64,000 bases of DNA from Luzula sylvatica. Taxonomy: Eukaryota > Streptophyta > Magnoliopsida > Poales > Juncaceae. The translations under genes were made by a program, and so were the position numbers. The stretch spans positions 50,680,293 to 50,744,292 of the forward strand of contig OX326961.1 of assembly GCA_946800325.1 (NCBI GenBank), read 5' to 3'. Below, one piece after another: positions 37,113 to 49,508 of the stretch. The notes under the pieces were generated by a model. The model ran no database searches and had not been told where the DNA came from. It saw nothing but the letters and a program-made list of their open reading frames with translations. Within the stretch, counting starts at the first letter, position 1, and the number at the start of each line of letters is the position of its first letter.

Positions 37113-39497
37113 AGTAGATATGGTTATCTATACTTAATGCGTCACAAAAGTGAAACTTTTGAGAAATTCAAAGAGTTCCAACACGAAGTAGAACTTCAAC
37201 TGGGCAAGAAAATAAAAGCCATTCGATCGGATCGAGGTGGCGAATACTTGAGCTATGAGTTTGAGGACTATCTTCGAGATTGTGGCATAGTATCACAATG
37301 GACTCCAACCGGTACATCCCAATGGAATGGAGTGTCCGAGAAGAGGAATCGGACCTTGTTAGATATGGTTCACTCGATGATGAGTCGAACGGATTTGCCA
37401 AAGTCATTTTGGGGTTTCGCGCTTCAAACGGCCGCTCATATACTGAATAGAGTTCCGTCCAAATCGGTTGAAAAGACACCAAATGAATTATGGCATGGCA
37501 TGGTGCCATCATTGTCTTATCTTAAGATTTGGGGTTGCGAGGCATACGTCAAAAGATTATTGACGGAAAAACTCGAACCAAGATCAGACAAGTGTTTATT
37601 TGTGAGGTATCCTCAAGAAACAAAAGGATACTACTTTTACTTGCCTAGCGAAAACAAGGTTTTCGTGGCTCGATGAGGACACTTCTTAGAGAAGGAATTC
37701 CTAGATCGTCAAGCCAGTGGGAGTAAAATTGATCTCGAAGAAATTCGAGAACCACAAAGTGAACAAGTTGATTTGGAACAAGATTCTGAGTTACCATTGG
37801 ATGGTGAACCAGAATCTAGTACACAAGCTATACGTAGATCTGGTAGGAATCTTCAAGAACCTGAGAGATATGGATTTCTCATTAGTAATGACGATGATGA
37901 GTTGACTCTAGATGATGAGCCAACCTCCTACAAAGGTGCTATGTCTAGCCTGGATTCCTCGAAATGGCACGAAGCCATGAAAACCGAGATCCAGTCCATG
38001 TATGATAATAAGGTTTGGAATCTTATTGATCTACCTAATGGTGCTAAAACCGTTGGGTGCAAATGGATTTTCAAGAAGAAATCCGACATGGATGGTAATG
38101 TACACACTTTTAAAGCAAAACTAGTGGCAAAAGGTTTCAAGCAAATTCATGGTGTAGACTATGATGAAACGTTTTCTCCAGTAGCCATGTTTAAAAGTAT
38201 TCGCATTCTTCTAGCGATAGCTGCATATCATGATTATGAGATATGGCAGACGGATGTCAAAACCGCTTTCCTTAACGGGAACCTTACCGAGGATGTGTAT
38301 ATGACACAACCCGAGGGTTTTGTCGATCCAAAAAATATGAATAAAGTGTGCAAGCTTGTGAGATCCATTTATGGATTAAAACAAGCATCTCGTGCGTGGA
38401 ACATACGATTCGATGAGGTCATCGCTAAGTATGGTTTCATTCAAAATATCGAGGAACCTTGTGTATACAAGAAATTCAGTGGGAGTTCGGTCGTATTCCT
38501 CATCTTGTACGTGGACGACATCTTACTCATTGGAAATGACATCCCAATGCTTAACCATGTTAAGGCATATTTGGGTAGTCAATTCGCAATGAAGGACTTA
38601 GGAGAAGCCGCCTATATTTTAGGCGTGAAGATCTATAGAGATAGATCGAGGAGACTTCTCGGACTAAGTCAAAGTACATATATTGACAAAGTGATAACTA
38701 GGTTTCACATGGAGCAATCCAAGAAAGGATTTCTGCCAATGTCACATGGCATCGCTCTCACTAAGGATCGGTGTCCTTCAACGGATGCTGAACGTGAGCG
38801 AATGAGTCGGATCCCATACGCTTCGGCTATAGGATCGATCATGTATGCCATGATATGTACTAGACCAGATGTCGCATATGCGTTGAGTGTGACTTCCCGC
38901 TATCAGTCTGATCCTGGGGAAATTCACTGGTCCGCAGTCAAGAGCATTCTTAAGTATCCCAGGAATACTAAAGATATGTTTCTTGTCTATGGAGGTTCGG
39001 AAGGAGATCTGATTATCCAAGGATATACAGATGCTAGTTTCCAAACTTGCCCGGACGATTTCCAATCTCAAAGTGGTTACGTCTTCACGCTCAATGGCGG
39101 AACTGTTGTTTGGAAAAGCTCCAAACAGAAGACGGTGGCTGATTCTACAACTGAAGCGGAATACATCGCGGCTTCGGAAGCCGCAAAGGAGGCTGTCTGG
39201 CTACGACAGTTCATGATGGAACTTGGCATTATGCCAAGCATCTCGGGTCCCATGTATGTGTATTCTGACAATAACGGAGCAATAGCACAATCCAAGGAAC
39301 CGCGAGCGCATCACAGGTCCAAGCATGTACTCCGACGTTACCACTTGATTCGTGAGATTACGAAGAGAGGCGACGTGAAAATAATGAAGATACCTACTGA
39401 TGATAACGTGTCCGATCCATTTACGAAGCCACTATCACGTGCCAAGCATGAGCAGCATGCTAGGGCGATAGGATTGGGATATCTATCGCAGTGTTAG
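37113..39497 (+). pseudogene. Copia-A polyprotein, second part (integrase, RT, RNase H)
   Basis: Resumes in the same frame right after the TSD: SRYGYLYLMRHKSETFEKF, catalytic IRSDRGGEYL and NGVSEKRNRTLLDM of the integrase. A TGA at 37674 follows VFVAR; the frame then stays open to TAG 39495-39497. The RT core includes WQTDVKTAFLNGNL and the active site LYVDDILLIGND; RNase H includes GYTDASFQTC, STTEAEYIA and YSDNNGAIAQ. It is close to the Copia-B pol throughout. The two in-frame TGA codons and the Gypsy insertion make it non-functional. Confidence 0.92.
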
Positions 39498-40338
39498 CTT
39501 GGGTGTTTTATTTATGTTTCTCATTGCATAAGGGGATTCTATCTGCCTAGTGCAAGTGGGAGAACATTTATTATGCCCTTGGCGTGTTATTGGGATTGTA
39601 TTTGTTTATGAGACAGATATTTATATTATTATTCATCATATGACCTAAACCTTCATATTTCAAAAATTTTAAATAACAAGAAAGTGTGTGAAAGGTTATT
39701 CGATTATAATAATCGGATAGACCTTGAATTTTATTCTAGTTTAGTGCATCGAGTCAGTTGAGAATAATATGTTGCATGGCCATAGTCTGGCATATTGATT
39801 CGTCAATTGAATGATAGTAAAACCACTAAACGGAATGAATATAATTCTAAAATGTCCCTCGTGTATAAAGTTGTTCATAGGTTTGAACCAGGTAGGCCAT
39901 TCACTGAATGGAGACTTTTACATACACTGGCATATTCGTAGATGAGATGATCATGTTTTACTGATCTGGGACTGTAGCGTCGATTCTAGAATATGGATAT
40001 ACGCGGTGTCGTATATTGGACTGACCACTATATGAGTTTGTAACATGGTCATAGTCATTGGAGACGAACTCATATCCAGATAGTGCGTTTTAGTTCTTCA
40101 TACTTGAGTGATCTCACGGATACCTAGTATGTGAAAAGATAATGCTTTGATATAATTAACCCTACGCGTAACTGTGTAGCAGAGATTACTATTGGGAATT
40201 GTTTTTAGCATAGGCAAAGGATGTGAGGTTGCAAGATAGGAATTGTTCATTTCTAACCTTGAAAAAGGATAGAGGGAGATATCTCTCGGGCCCCTCGATT
40301 GAATTGAGATTGATGAAATGCTTGGCCAAGCTCGATGG
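39498..40338 (+). other. Copia-A 3' noncoding region, left of Copia-B
   Basis: No coding frame. It contains a further copy of the leader word, CATGGCCATAGTCTGGCA, opening a 12-codon uORF-like MAIVWHIDSSIE (39776-39814). The region continues after Copia-B at 49049-49508. The last five bases, GATGG (40334-40338), are the left TSD of Copia-B. Confidence 0.75.
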
Positions 40339-41334
40339 TGAAGGGGAATATCCTCGACCCCGGGCCCGTGCAGCGGAATGAAGGCCCGGTCCGATTCCCC
40401 GATTCCAGAGATCATGCCACGACTTCGAGGGTACGATGCAATAGAAGGACAGATTCATACCGGTGCAAAATTGATTGCACTCGAAGGGTTGATCGCTGTC
40501 TTCTATCTCCTGTCACGTTGGTGACAATCCGCGCGTCCCACACCACGCGTCTTTGACCGTTTGTTGATTTCGCCGATTCGCTTGATTTCGTCTCCGACTG
40601 AATTCACGCATCCGAATCGATCACAACTGAAAGAGCTTCAGATGTTGCTCCTCTATGTGTATCCACCTTGAGTCGCAAGACGTCGGTCACGGATGCACCT
40701 GCCTAGACGATGCACCGGTGAACTTGCTCGATCTAATCGATTCTCTATCTCTCTCTTTCCGCACCTTTTCACTCACGAAAGATCAAATATGAATTTGCTC
40801 TTTTCTTAGTGTCTTTTGGGCAGAATAAACTGATTGAAAATCCATATTGATCAGAGAGAAAATATCCTATTTATACCTAATAGGATCAGGATTAGCCAAA
40901 AGGCATGTATATCCAATATACACCCTTTCACACAGAAAACTGCATGAACCTGGTCAGTATTCTGTCCAGACGAAATTGATATATTTCTCTGACAGAAAAT
41001 CAACCAACATGAAAGTTGTAGATAATCTTATTATCTACACAACCCAATTTGGCCCAGCCCAATTGGAGTTTGTATGCAAAAGTTATGACTGTTTTACTAA
41101 CTGTATGTCATACGGTTGCATCCTTTCGGTATTTCACAGAAACGACACTTATACTTCGTTCATATGAAATATATTTCTACATGAAGGTTATAGATAATCT
41201 AATTATCTATCTTAACCAATTTGAACCATTCAAATCGGATTTTCCTACTGAATGTTATGGCCACGAATGTACGACTACATTCGTTTATCCTTGTGTACAC
41301 TTTTATGGTTGATCCTGAAACTGTATTTCCTTCA
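40339..41334 (-). repeat. Copia-B 3' LTR
   Basis: 996 bp, nearly identical to 48048-49043; only scattered single-base differences were noticed. The adjoining internal DNA starts GATGGAACTCA, the same as the flank to the right of the other LTR, instead of a polypurine tract. Confidence 0.93.
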
Positions 41335-42492
41335 GATGGAACTCAATTTCAGATCTACCTAAAAGGTACTCATGCATATCTAATACGCACGATTTTAGAG
41401 AATATAGCTCGCGTATCAAATACCAAGCTATGCACATCCTATGTGCCAATTTTATGATCAAGCCCGACTTAGTACGACTCGTTGTGTGACCATGTAGGTT
41501 CGATTAACGATGGCAGTAGGTTGTTTCCAATGCCTACAAGCTCATGAGCGGGATCTAGTCATTCCATCATAGCTACCCATGTTAAACGAATAATGATTGT
41601 GATCATTGTGCCTATCTCGAATAGCGGTTACTAGTTCTCTTGTTTGCGATATCCGTTAATCAAAAGACATGGTAATAGTCATCCTTATAATTTGATTAAC
41701 TACACTTATTCCCCGATTCCGAGTTGAATTAACAAATTTCAATCGATATTAACCATTAATATCATTGACTGCGGCCGCAGATTTCGTTAATCGACTCATC
41801 GAGCGGCGCCTAAGAGATATCTCTTCCTTTCGGAATAAACAATTCCTATCTTGGAGACTCACATTGAATTCCGTGTTTCGGACAATACCCAATGATGACC
41901 CTTTTAACTCCCTGTTACGGTGAGCGTAAGATCATATCAAAGCATTGTGTTACGCACGTAATGCAATCAATGATCCCCTCAAGTTTGAAGAACCTAAAAC
42001 CCCATCCGTCGCAAGTCCATCTTTAATGACTAAACCATGTCATGGTCTCGCGGCTTCGGTCATATCCAATACATGTAACCTAACATATATCTACGTTCCC
42101 GATTCGACAAGCACCTTGTCCCATGATTAGCAAAACATAATCATCTCCTCGGCAAACGTACTAGTGTACGCGTTCAGTCTATTATCTAATAATAGAAATG
42201 CTTCTCTCTTAAGCAAGCTGATCCGCGACTAGGGATGTTTAGAAATGACGCTTTAAGTGTAACGGTTTTGCTGCACATAGTCCTCAACCATGTCGACGTC
42301 CACACAAGTTCAAATCAAGGTTCATGTAATCATATTACACAACCCCGCACACAGTTTTCATATAAGATAGATGCAAAAATGAAAAAATTTTAAAATTCTG
42401 AAATTGCATTACTATAAGATAAGTTTGGGATGATACAACGTTTACTAATCTATTAGACTAATCTCATCCTACGAAACTATCGTTTTAGATAA
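41335..42492 (-). other. Copia-B 3' noncoding region
   Basis: Between the pol stop and the 3' LTR. No coding frame. It matches the Copia-C pieces at 21883-22558 and 50146-50560, which is how those two pieces were recognised as one element. Confidence 0.75.
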
Positions 42493-45400
42493 CTAACTAC
42501 TCTCTTCCTCCTCTAGGTATCTCAAACCTATAGCTTTCGCATGATAATCGTGCTTAGCTTGCGAGAGTGGCTTAGTAAACGGGTCCGCAACATTCCTGTC
42601 AGTATCAATCTTCTCAATGATCACATCCTTCCTTTGCAAAATCTCACGGATCAAGTGAAATTTTCTGAGTATGTGCTTGGAGCGGTGATGTGCCCTCGGT
42701 TCCTTGGACTGTGCTATTGCGCCCGTATTGTCGCAATACACAACTACAGGTTCCGAGATGCTCGGGACTACACCAAGCTCCGACACAAACTTCTTGATCC
42801 AAACCGCCTCCTTTGCCGCTTCGGAAGCCGCAATATACTCCGATTCAGTTGTAGAGTCTGCTATCGTGGGTTGTTTGGAACTTTTCCAAACTACCGCTCC
42901 ACCATTTAGACAAAACACGTATCCGATTTGTGATCGAAAGTCATCGACACATGTTTGGAAACTGGCGTCGGTATATCCATTGATGACCAACCCGGATGTC
43001 TTTCCACCATAAATTAGAAACTGATCCTTAGTTCTTCGTAAGTACTTAAGGATGTTCTTAACCGCGATCCAATGCATATCCCCTGAATTAGATTGGTAAC
43101 GCGAAACGACGCTCAATGCATACGACACATCGGGGCACGTACAAATCATGGCATACATAATTGATCCAACCGCCGAAGCGTATGGAACAATACTCATCGC
43201 ATTCTTATCTTCGCTCGATGTCGGACATTGAGATTTAGAATACGATATGCCACTCGACATTGGAAGAAGTCCTTTCTTCGAATTTTGCATTGAAAACCGT
43301 TTCAACACTTTGTCGATGTACGTGCTTTGACTCAAGCCGAGTAACTTCTTGGATCTATCTCTATAAATCCTCACGCCTAATATATAGGCGGCCTCGCCCA
43401 AATCTTTCATAGCGAAACGAGTATTTAAATACTTCTTAACATCCGTAAGCATCGGAATGTCGTTTCCTATGATCAAAATGTCGTCTACATATAGTACAAG
43501 AAATACTACACGGCTCCCACTAACCTTCTTGTATACACAAGGTTCTTCTACGTTTTTCACGAAATTATATTCTCGTATAACTTCATCGAAACGTATATTC
43601 CAACTCCGAGAAGCTTGCTTCAATGCATAAATGGATCGTTGCAACTTGCACACTTTATCCGGACTCTTTGAATCGACAAAACCCTCGGGCTGTGTCATGT
43701 ACACATCCTCTTCTAAGTTCCCGTTAAGGAATGCGGTTTTGACATCCATTTGCCAAATCTCGTAGTCATAATACGCAGAGATAGCAAGTAAGATCCGTAT
43801 GGATTTAAGCATTGCCACGGGAGAAAACGTTTCTTCATAGTCTACACCATGAATTTGTTTGAAACCTTTCGCCACAAGCCGTGCTTTATAAGTGTTTACA
43901 TTCCCATCCATGTCAGTCTTCTTCTTGAAGACCCACTTACATCCCACTGGTTTAACCCCGGGAGGTGGATCAATCAAGTTCCAAACTTGATTATCGTACA
44001 TGGATTGAATCTCAGATTTCATGACAGTTTGCCACTTATCGGAATCCTCGCTTTTCATAGCCTCGCGATAAGATGTCGGTTCATCATCTATGAATTCGAC
44101 TTCATCGTCATTTGCCATGATAAAACCATATCGTATAGGCTCTTGACGAATCCTACCCGATCTACGAATTGCGCCTTGTGCACTTGACTCCGTTTCATCA
44201 AAAGTTGACGAAACCGGATCAACGTTCATCGGTTCAACATTCGTTTGCGGGTCTCGAATTTCTTCAAGATCTATTTCAGTCCCATTCACTCGCCTAGAGA
44301 TAAAATCTTCCTCAAGGAAGACTCCTCTTCGAGCTACGAAAACTTTATTTTCGATTGGAAGATAGAAATAATATCATTTTGTTTCCTTAGGATACTCGAC
44401 AAATAAACATTTTTCAGATTTGGGTTCGAGCTTATCCGAAATTAATTTTCGAACATATGCTTCACAACCCCAAATCTTAACAAAAGACAACTTTGGAGCT
44501 TTTCCAAACCACATCTCATATGACATCTTTTGTACCGATTTAGAAGGTATGCGGTTCAATAAGAAAGCCGCTGTCTCAAGGGCATATCCCCAAAACGATT
44601 TTGGAAGGGAAGTTTGACTCATCATAGATCGAACCATGTCCAACAAGGTCCGATTCCTCCTCTCGGACACGCCATTCCATTGTGGCGTTCCTGCCGGAGT
44701 CCATTGTGGAACTATTCCAAAATCTTTTAGATGATCTTCAAACTCATAGCTCAAATATTCGCCACCTCGATCCGATCGAATGGCTTTAATTTTCTTGCCA
44801 AGCTGATTTTCAACTTCGTTTTGAAACTCTTTGAACTTTTCAAAGGTCTCCGCTTTAGTACGCATCAAATAGATATATCCATATCTACTATGATCGTCCG
44901 TAAACGTAACAAAGTATCGATAGCCTCCTCTTGCCTCGATGCTCATTGGTCCACATACATCGGAATGTATGAGTTCCAATAGATCGTTGGACTGCTCTCC
45001 GACCTTGGAGAATGGCGCCTGAGTCATCTTGCCAAGCAAACAAGATTCGCAATTCCCAAATGAATCCAATTCAAATGAGTCTAGCATTCCATCTTTATGG
45101 AGTCTAGCAATGCGTTTCTCATTCACATGACCAAGACGACAATGCCAAAAGAAAGTCCGATTATCAACTTTTGATTTAATCCTTTTTGCATTAACGTTAT
45201 ATATTGACTTATTATTTCCGTGATCGAAATCCAACACATAAAGACCATTATCTAACAGAACATTTCCATAGACAATAGAATCCTTACATATCGAAAACTC
45301 ATTATTCCTAATAACGAATTCATAGCCATCATTGGCCAGTTTCGACACACTTATTATGTTCTTACATAATGTCGGTACATAATAACAATTATTTAGTACT

Positions 45401-46464
45401 AATATAAGTCCACTAGGCAAAGTCAAATTAACTACTCCTACGGCAAACGCAGCAACTCTTGCTCCATTCCCGACGCGTAGATCGACTTCGCCCTTTTCCA
45501 ATCTTCGACTATTTTGAAGAACCTGCATATTTCGACAAATATGAGTCCCACAACCGGTATCCAATACCCAATTAGTCATAGTTGAAATATTAACTTCAAT
45601 AACGTTAATACCTGAGAGGCCGGTCGCTGAAACCGCCTTGCCCTTCTTCACCTCCTCGAGGTAAGACTTGCAATCGCGCTTCCAATGTCCAGCCTTGTGA
45701 CAATGAAAGCACGTCTCATCCTTGGATTTCTCCTTTCCCTTTTTATCCGGCTTCGAACGTTTCTTAGCCGAACCGCCCTTGGACCTTGATCTCTTACGAT
45801 CCTTATTCTGAATTGTGAGAACATTTCCGGCAACTCTTGCCCTGTTCTCTCCGGACGACTTCAACGTCTCCGATTCAAAATTCTTGAGCATTCCGTGAAG
45901 CTCAGGGATCGTCTTATCCATTGAATGCATGTGATAGTTAGTCACGAACGAAGAAAACATTGGAGGAAGTGCACACAAGATCAAATCTTGTTGCATAATC
46001 TTCAACAATTTCTCTCCTAGCTTCTCAAGACGGTCTATGAGAGCTTGCACCTTCAAAACGTGAGTACTGACCGAAGACCCCGAAGGCATCTTGCAGTTTA
46101 CTAACTCCTTGAGCGTACTGAACCGTTCAATACGCTCCTGCTCTTGGAACATTTCCTTGAGCACAACGTCTATTATGTGCGCATCCGAGTCCTCAAACTG
46201 TTTTTGAAGACTAGCGTCCATACATGCCAACATGAGGCACGTAACATCATTCGAGTCCTTCTTAAGTTTCTCAAACGCGGCCATTTCTTCGGCCGTAGCA
46301 TCGGGGCCCGGTTCTACTAGTTCCGTATCCAATACGTGACTCTTGCCCTCTTGCCTGAGAACTATTCTCAGGTTTCGGTGCCAGTCTAAGTAGTTCCGAC
46401 CCACTAGCTTTTCCTTTTCTAATACCGATCTAATCGATAAGGTGTTGGTGTTACTAGAAGACAT
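42493..46464 (-). pseudogene. Copia-B polyprotein with one in-frame TGA
   Basis: The ATG at 46464 opens a frame of 1323 codons ending at 42493. Gag (UBN2 type) occupies about 1-250, the zinc knuckle CFHCHKAGHWKRDC 252-265, and the protease WVLDTGCGTHIC has its Asp at 302. Integrase zinc-binding WHCRLGHVNEKRIARLH starts near 440; the catalytic core has Asp 502 (SDVCGP), Asp 565 (RSDRGG) and Glu 601 (NGVSERRN). One TGA interrupts at codon 697 (44374-44376), after YPKETK. Then RT (VDVKTAFLNGNL-like region, active site LYVDDILIIGND) and RNase H (GYTDASFQTC, STTESEYIA, YCDNTGAIAQ) follow. Everything else is open, so the element is young and damaged by one nonsense change only. Confidence 0.93.
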
Positions 46465-48034
46465 GATCTACAAATGAACTAAAAGATTGATTACTAACGT
46501 TGCGTACTTATCTTATAGGGCTTATATGATGATTATATGATAGTGCTATTTTATCGAATCGATAACCCTCATATCAACACGGGACTCCAAGTCCATAACA
46601 CTCAAGACCCATATTTTACGATCCTCCCATAAGTGACTATGGCCGACAAATGAGATCTCGATATTTTAGGTAGGATTAAATCCAATCGTATCCAATACGA
46701 CCCTCGTTCCTTTATAGAATTTCGGTGACGAATCGTATCCAATACAATCCATGTTCCGTGTGTGCATTCTATTTATGCCCCAAACTCCAATCGGATTGGC
46801 TTGGACGGTTAAGTCACAACCATATCCATCGTATCGTTCAATTGAACTACTCACGTGCCCGACTATGGCCTGAAACCACGTGAGTCCCCAATTAACGCTT
46901 ACCACCCGCACCAATATATACAATAGTACGTGCCCGACTATGGCCTGAAACCACGCACTATGTCATATCAATCTCGATGGTTGTGGATAAGGAAGGCATT
47001 TCCATGACTTAAATATTATGAGGGATCATACCATTGTATGTTTCTAAATTCGTAACATAATCCAATTATATCACTATTACAAGATTTTCATAAATGCATA
47101 TGTATTTATTTGGGAGTCTAATTATTCTAAATAATTATCTAATTATATGCTAGTATGATTGATGCCGATCAAATCGATATAAAGAACTCAAAATTCCAAG
47201 TTGTGTAGCCAAAGTTATCACGAAAACAAAATCAGCAACCAGAAACCAGTCCGTTGTAACGCAACATAGTCCATTACAACGGACCTCCAGTATACTTGGC
47301 ACTCCGTTACAACGGAAGTCCAGTCCGTTACAACGCTATTTATTCCGGAGTTTGGCCAAAATTTGCCAGAAACATGTCCGTTACAACGCAACCTAGGTCC
47401 GTTACAACGCTATTTTCTGTAAACCTTCGTCCAAATTTCCAGAGACCAGTCCGTTACAACGCAACATACAGTCCGTTACAACGGACCAACTGCGTAGAGC
47501 TCCGTTACAACGAAACCAGTCCGTTACAACGGACTCCAATAGACACCCTTGGCATCCCCGCAACCTCGTATCAGATACAAGGTCCGTTACAACGGACTCC
47601 AAGTCCGTTACAACGGAATATGCAGTTTTTCACAGTCCTCCTCACACCCCCGCATCCTTTACAGGGTCCGTTACAACGGACTCCAAGTCCGTCATAACGG
47701 AATATGTGATTTTTCGCAGAAATCCCCAATTTCCTGTATCCAATACAGTGTCCGTTGCAACGGACTAACCAGTCCGTTACAACGGACTATGCGATTTTTG
47801 CACTGTTCAGTCTGTTTTCGCTCGTTTCCAAAACGATCAATCATGAAACCTTTTCACGATCATTCTTAGATACTCTCAATCAACTATTGATCGATCTCTA
47901 GCGAATTTCACTTGTGATTTTAATGGAATTTGACATTCTATATATTTAACATCATGCAAACGGGTACGAACTTTGATAACCCGTGCGTATATCTAATATA
48001 CGACTATGATTCGACCCTCGAATCGATGGCGATC
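46465..48034 (-). other. Copia-B 5' leader with motif block and dyad cluster
   Basis: Untranslated leader between primer site and gag. On the minus strand GGCCATAGTC occurs at 46945-46936, 46870-46861 and 46644-46635, matching the Copia-A leader in order and spacing. An open stretch (46923-46666) reads AIVGHVSSSIERYDG, similar to the uORF-like peptide of Copia-A. The dyad cluster lies upstream of these. Confidence 0.7.
47249..47787 (-). repeat. Dyad cluster, TGTA centre (Copia-B leader)
   Basis: Sixteen copies; on the plus strand mostly GTCCGTTACAACGGAC, so on the element's sense strand GTCCGT-TGTA-ACGGAC, the same centre as in Gypsy-1. Common variants change one arm base (ACGCAA, ACGCTA). 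Confidence 0.9.
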
Positions 48035-48046
48035 GCTCTGATACCA
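48035..48046 (-). other. Copia-B primer-binding site (initiator tRNA-Met)
   Basis: TGGTATCAGAGC on the minus strand, one base from the 5' LTR end. Confidence 0.9.
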
Positions 48047-48047
48047 C

Positions 48048-49043
48048 TGAAGGGGAATATCCTCGACCCCGGGCCCGCGCAGCGGAATGAAGGCCCGGTC
48101 CGATTCCCCGATTCCCGAGATCATGCCACGACTTCGAGGGTACGATGCAATAGAAGGACAGATTCATACCGGTGCAAAATTGATTGCACTCGAAGGGTTG
48201 ATCGCTGTCTTCTATCTCCTGTCACGTTGGTGACAATCCGCGCGTCCCACACCACGCGTCTTTCACCGTTTGTTGATTTCGCCGATTCGCTTGATTTCGT
48301 CTCCGACTGAATTCACGCATCCGAATCGATCACAACTGAAAGAGCTTCAGATGTTGCTCCTCTACGTGTATCCACCTTGAGTCGCAAGACGTCGGTCACG
48401 GATGCACCTGCCTAGATGATGCACCGGTGAACTTGCTCGATCTAATCGATTCTCTATCTCTCTCTTTCCGCACCTTTTCACTCACGAAAGATCAAATATG
48501 AATTTGCTCTTTTCTTAGTGTCTTTTGGGCAGAATAAACTGATTGAAAATCCATATTGATCAGAGAGAAAATATCCTATTTATACCTAATAGGATCAGGA
48601 TTAGCCAAAAGGCATGTATATCTAATATACACCCTTTCACACAGAAAACTGCATGAACCTGGTCAGTATTCTGTCCAGACGAAATTGATAAATTTCTCTG
48701 ACAGAAAATTAACCAACATGAAAGTTGTAGATAATATTATTATCTACACAATCCAATTTGTCCCAGCCCAAATGGAGTTCGTATGCAAAAGTTATGACTG
48801 TTTTACTAACTGTATGTCATACTGTTGCATCCTTTCGGTATTTCACAGAAACGACACTTATACTTCGTTCATATGAAATATATTTCTACATGAAGGTTAT
48901 AGATAATCTAATTATCTATCTTACCCAATTTGAACCATTCAAATCGGATTTTCCTACTGAATGTTATGGCCACGAATGTACGACTACATTCGTTTATCCT
49001 TGTGTACACTTTTATGGTTGATCCTGAAACTGTATTTCCTTCA
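48048..49043 (-). repeat. Copia-B 5' LTR
   Basis: 996 bp; see the matching LTR at 40339-41334. The TSD GATGG follows at 49044-49048, then AACTCAGTAGAG of Copia-A. Confidence 0.93.
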
Positions 49044-49508
49044 GATGGAACTCAGTAGAGTTCGCATTGTTATTATCAATCTAATTCTTATCGAGAAAGA
49101 GTATATCTGATCAAAAAGAAAAGAGGATAACTTGAAGTCTTAGGCTTCACCGTGACTCTTTTGATCGGAAGATATCGCGAACAAGAGGACTAGTAACACT
49201 TATCTGAGCTTGGTATGACGATGTACTGCATCTTCATAAAGGTGTTCTCCACCTTTTTCGTGCTAATTATGGGTAGGTATTAACGGCAGTCTAGTGCTCG
49301 CAATACCTTGTGGATTGCCGCCATATCCACTGCCACTCTTAGACGAACCTACAAGGTCACACCAAGATTTCGTAACATATCGGATTCTCAAGATAATGCT
49401 CACCAATACGTTTGTTGGACAAACAAAATGGAATCACGTGTGATTAGATCTCACGACATATGTTAGACATATGGCCAAGTTGATTAAGTCTTAATCCAAG
49501 AGGGAGTT

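Larger units (their letters stand above)
40339..49043 (-). mobile_element. Copia-B: full-length minus-strand Copia retrotransposon
   Basis: 8705 bp with two 996-bp LTRs and TSD GATGG (40334-40338, 49044-49048). The plus-strand end words are TGAAGGGGAATATCC and TTTCCTTCA. The polyprotein is complete apart from one in-frame TGA. It lies antisense inside the 3' noncoding DNA of Copia-A and is related to Copia-C in LTR and internal sequence. Confidence 0.94.

Noticed and set aside
49044..49054. Placing the Copia-B LTR end at GGAACTCA, giving 1007-bp LTRs
   Set aside because: That reading gives no matching TSD (GATGG against GTAGA). Ending the LTR at CTTCA gives a perfect GATGG duplication and agrees with the Copia-C LTR end.
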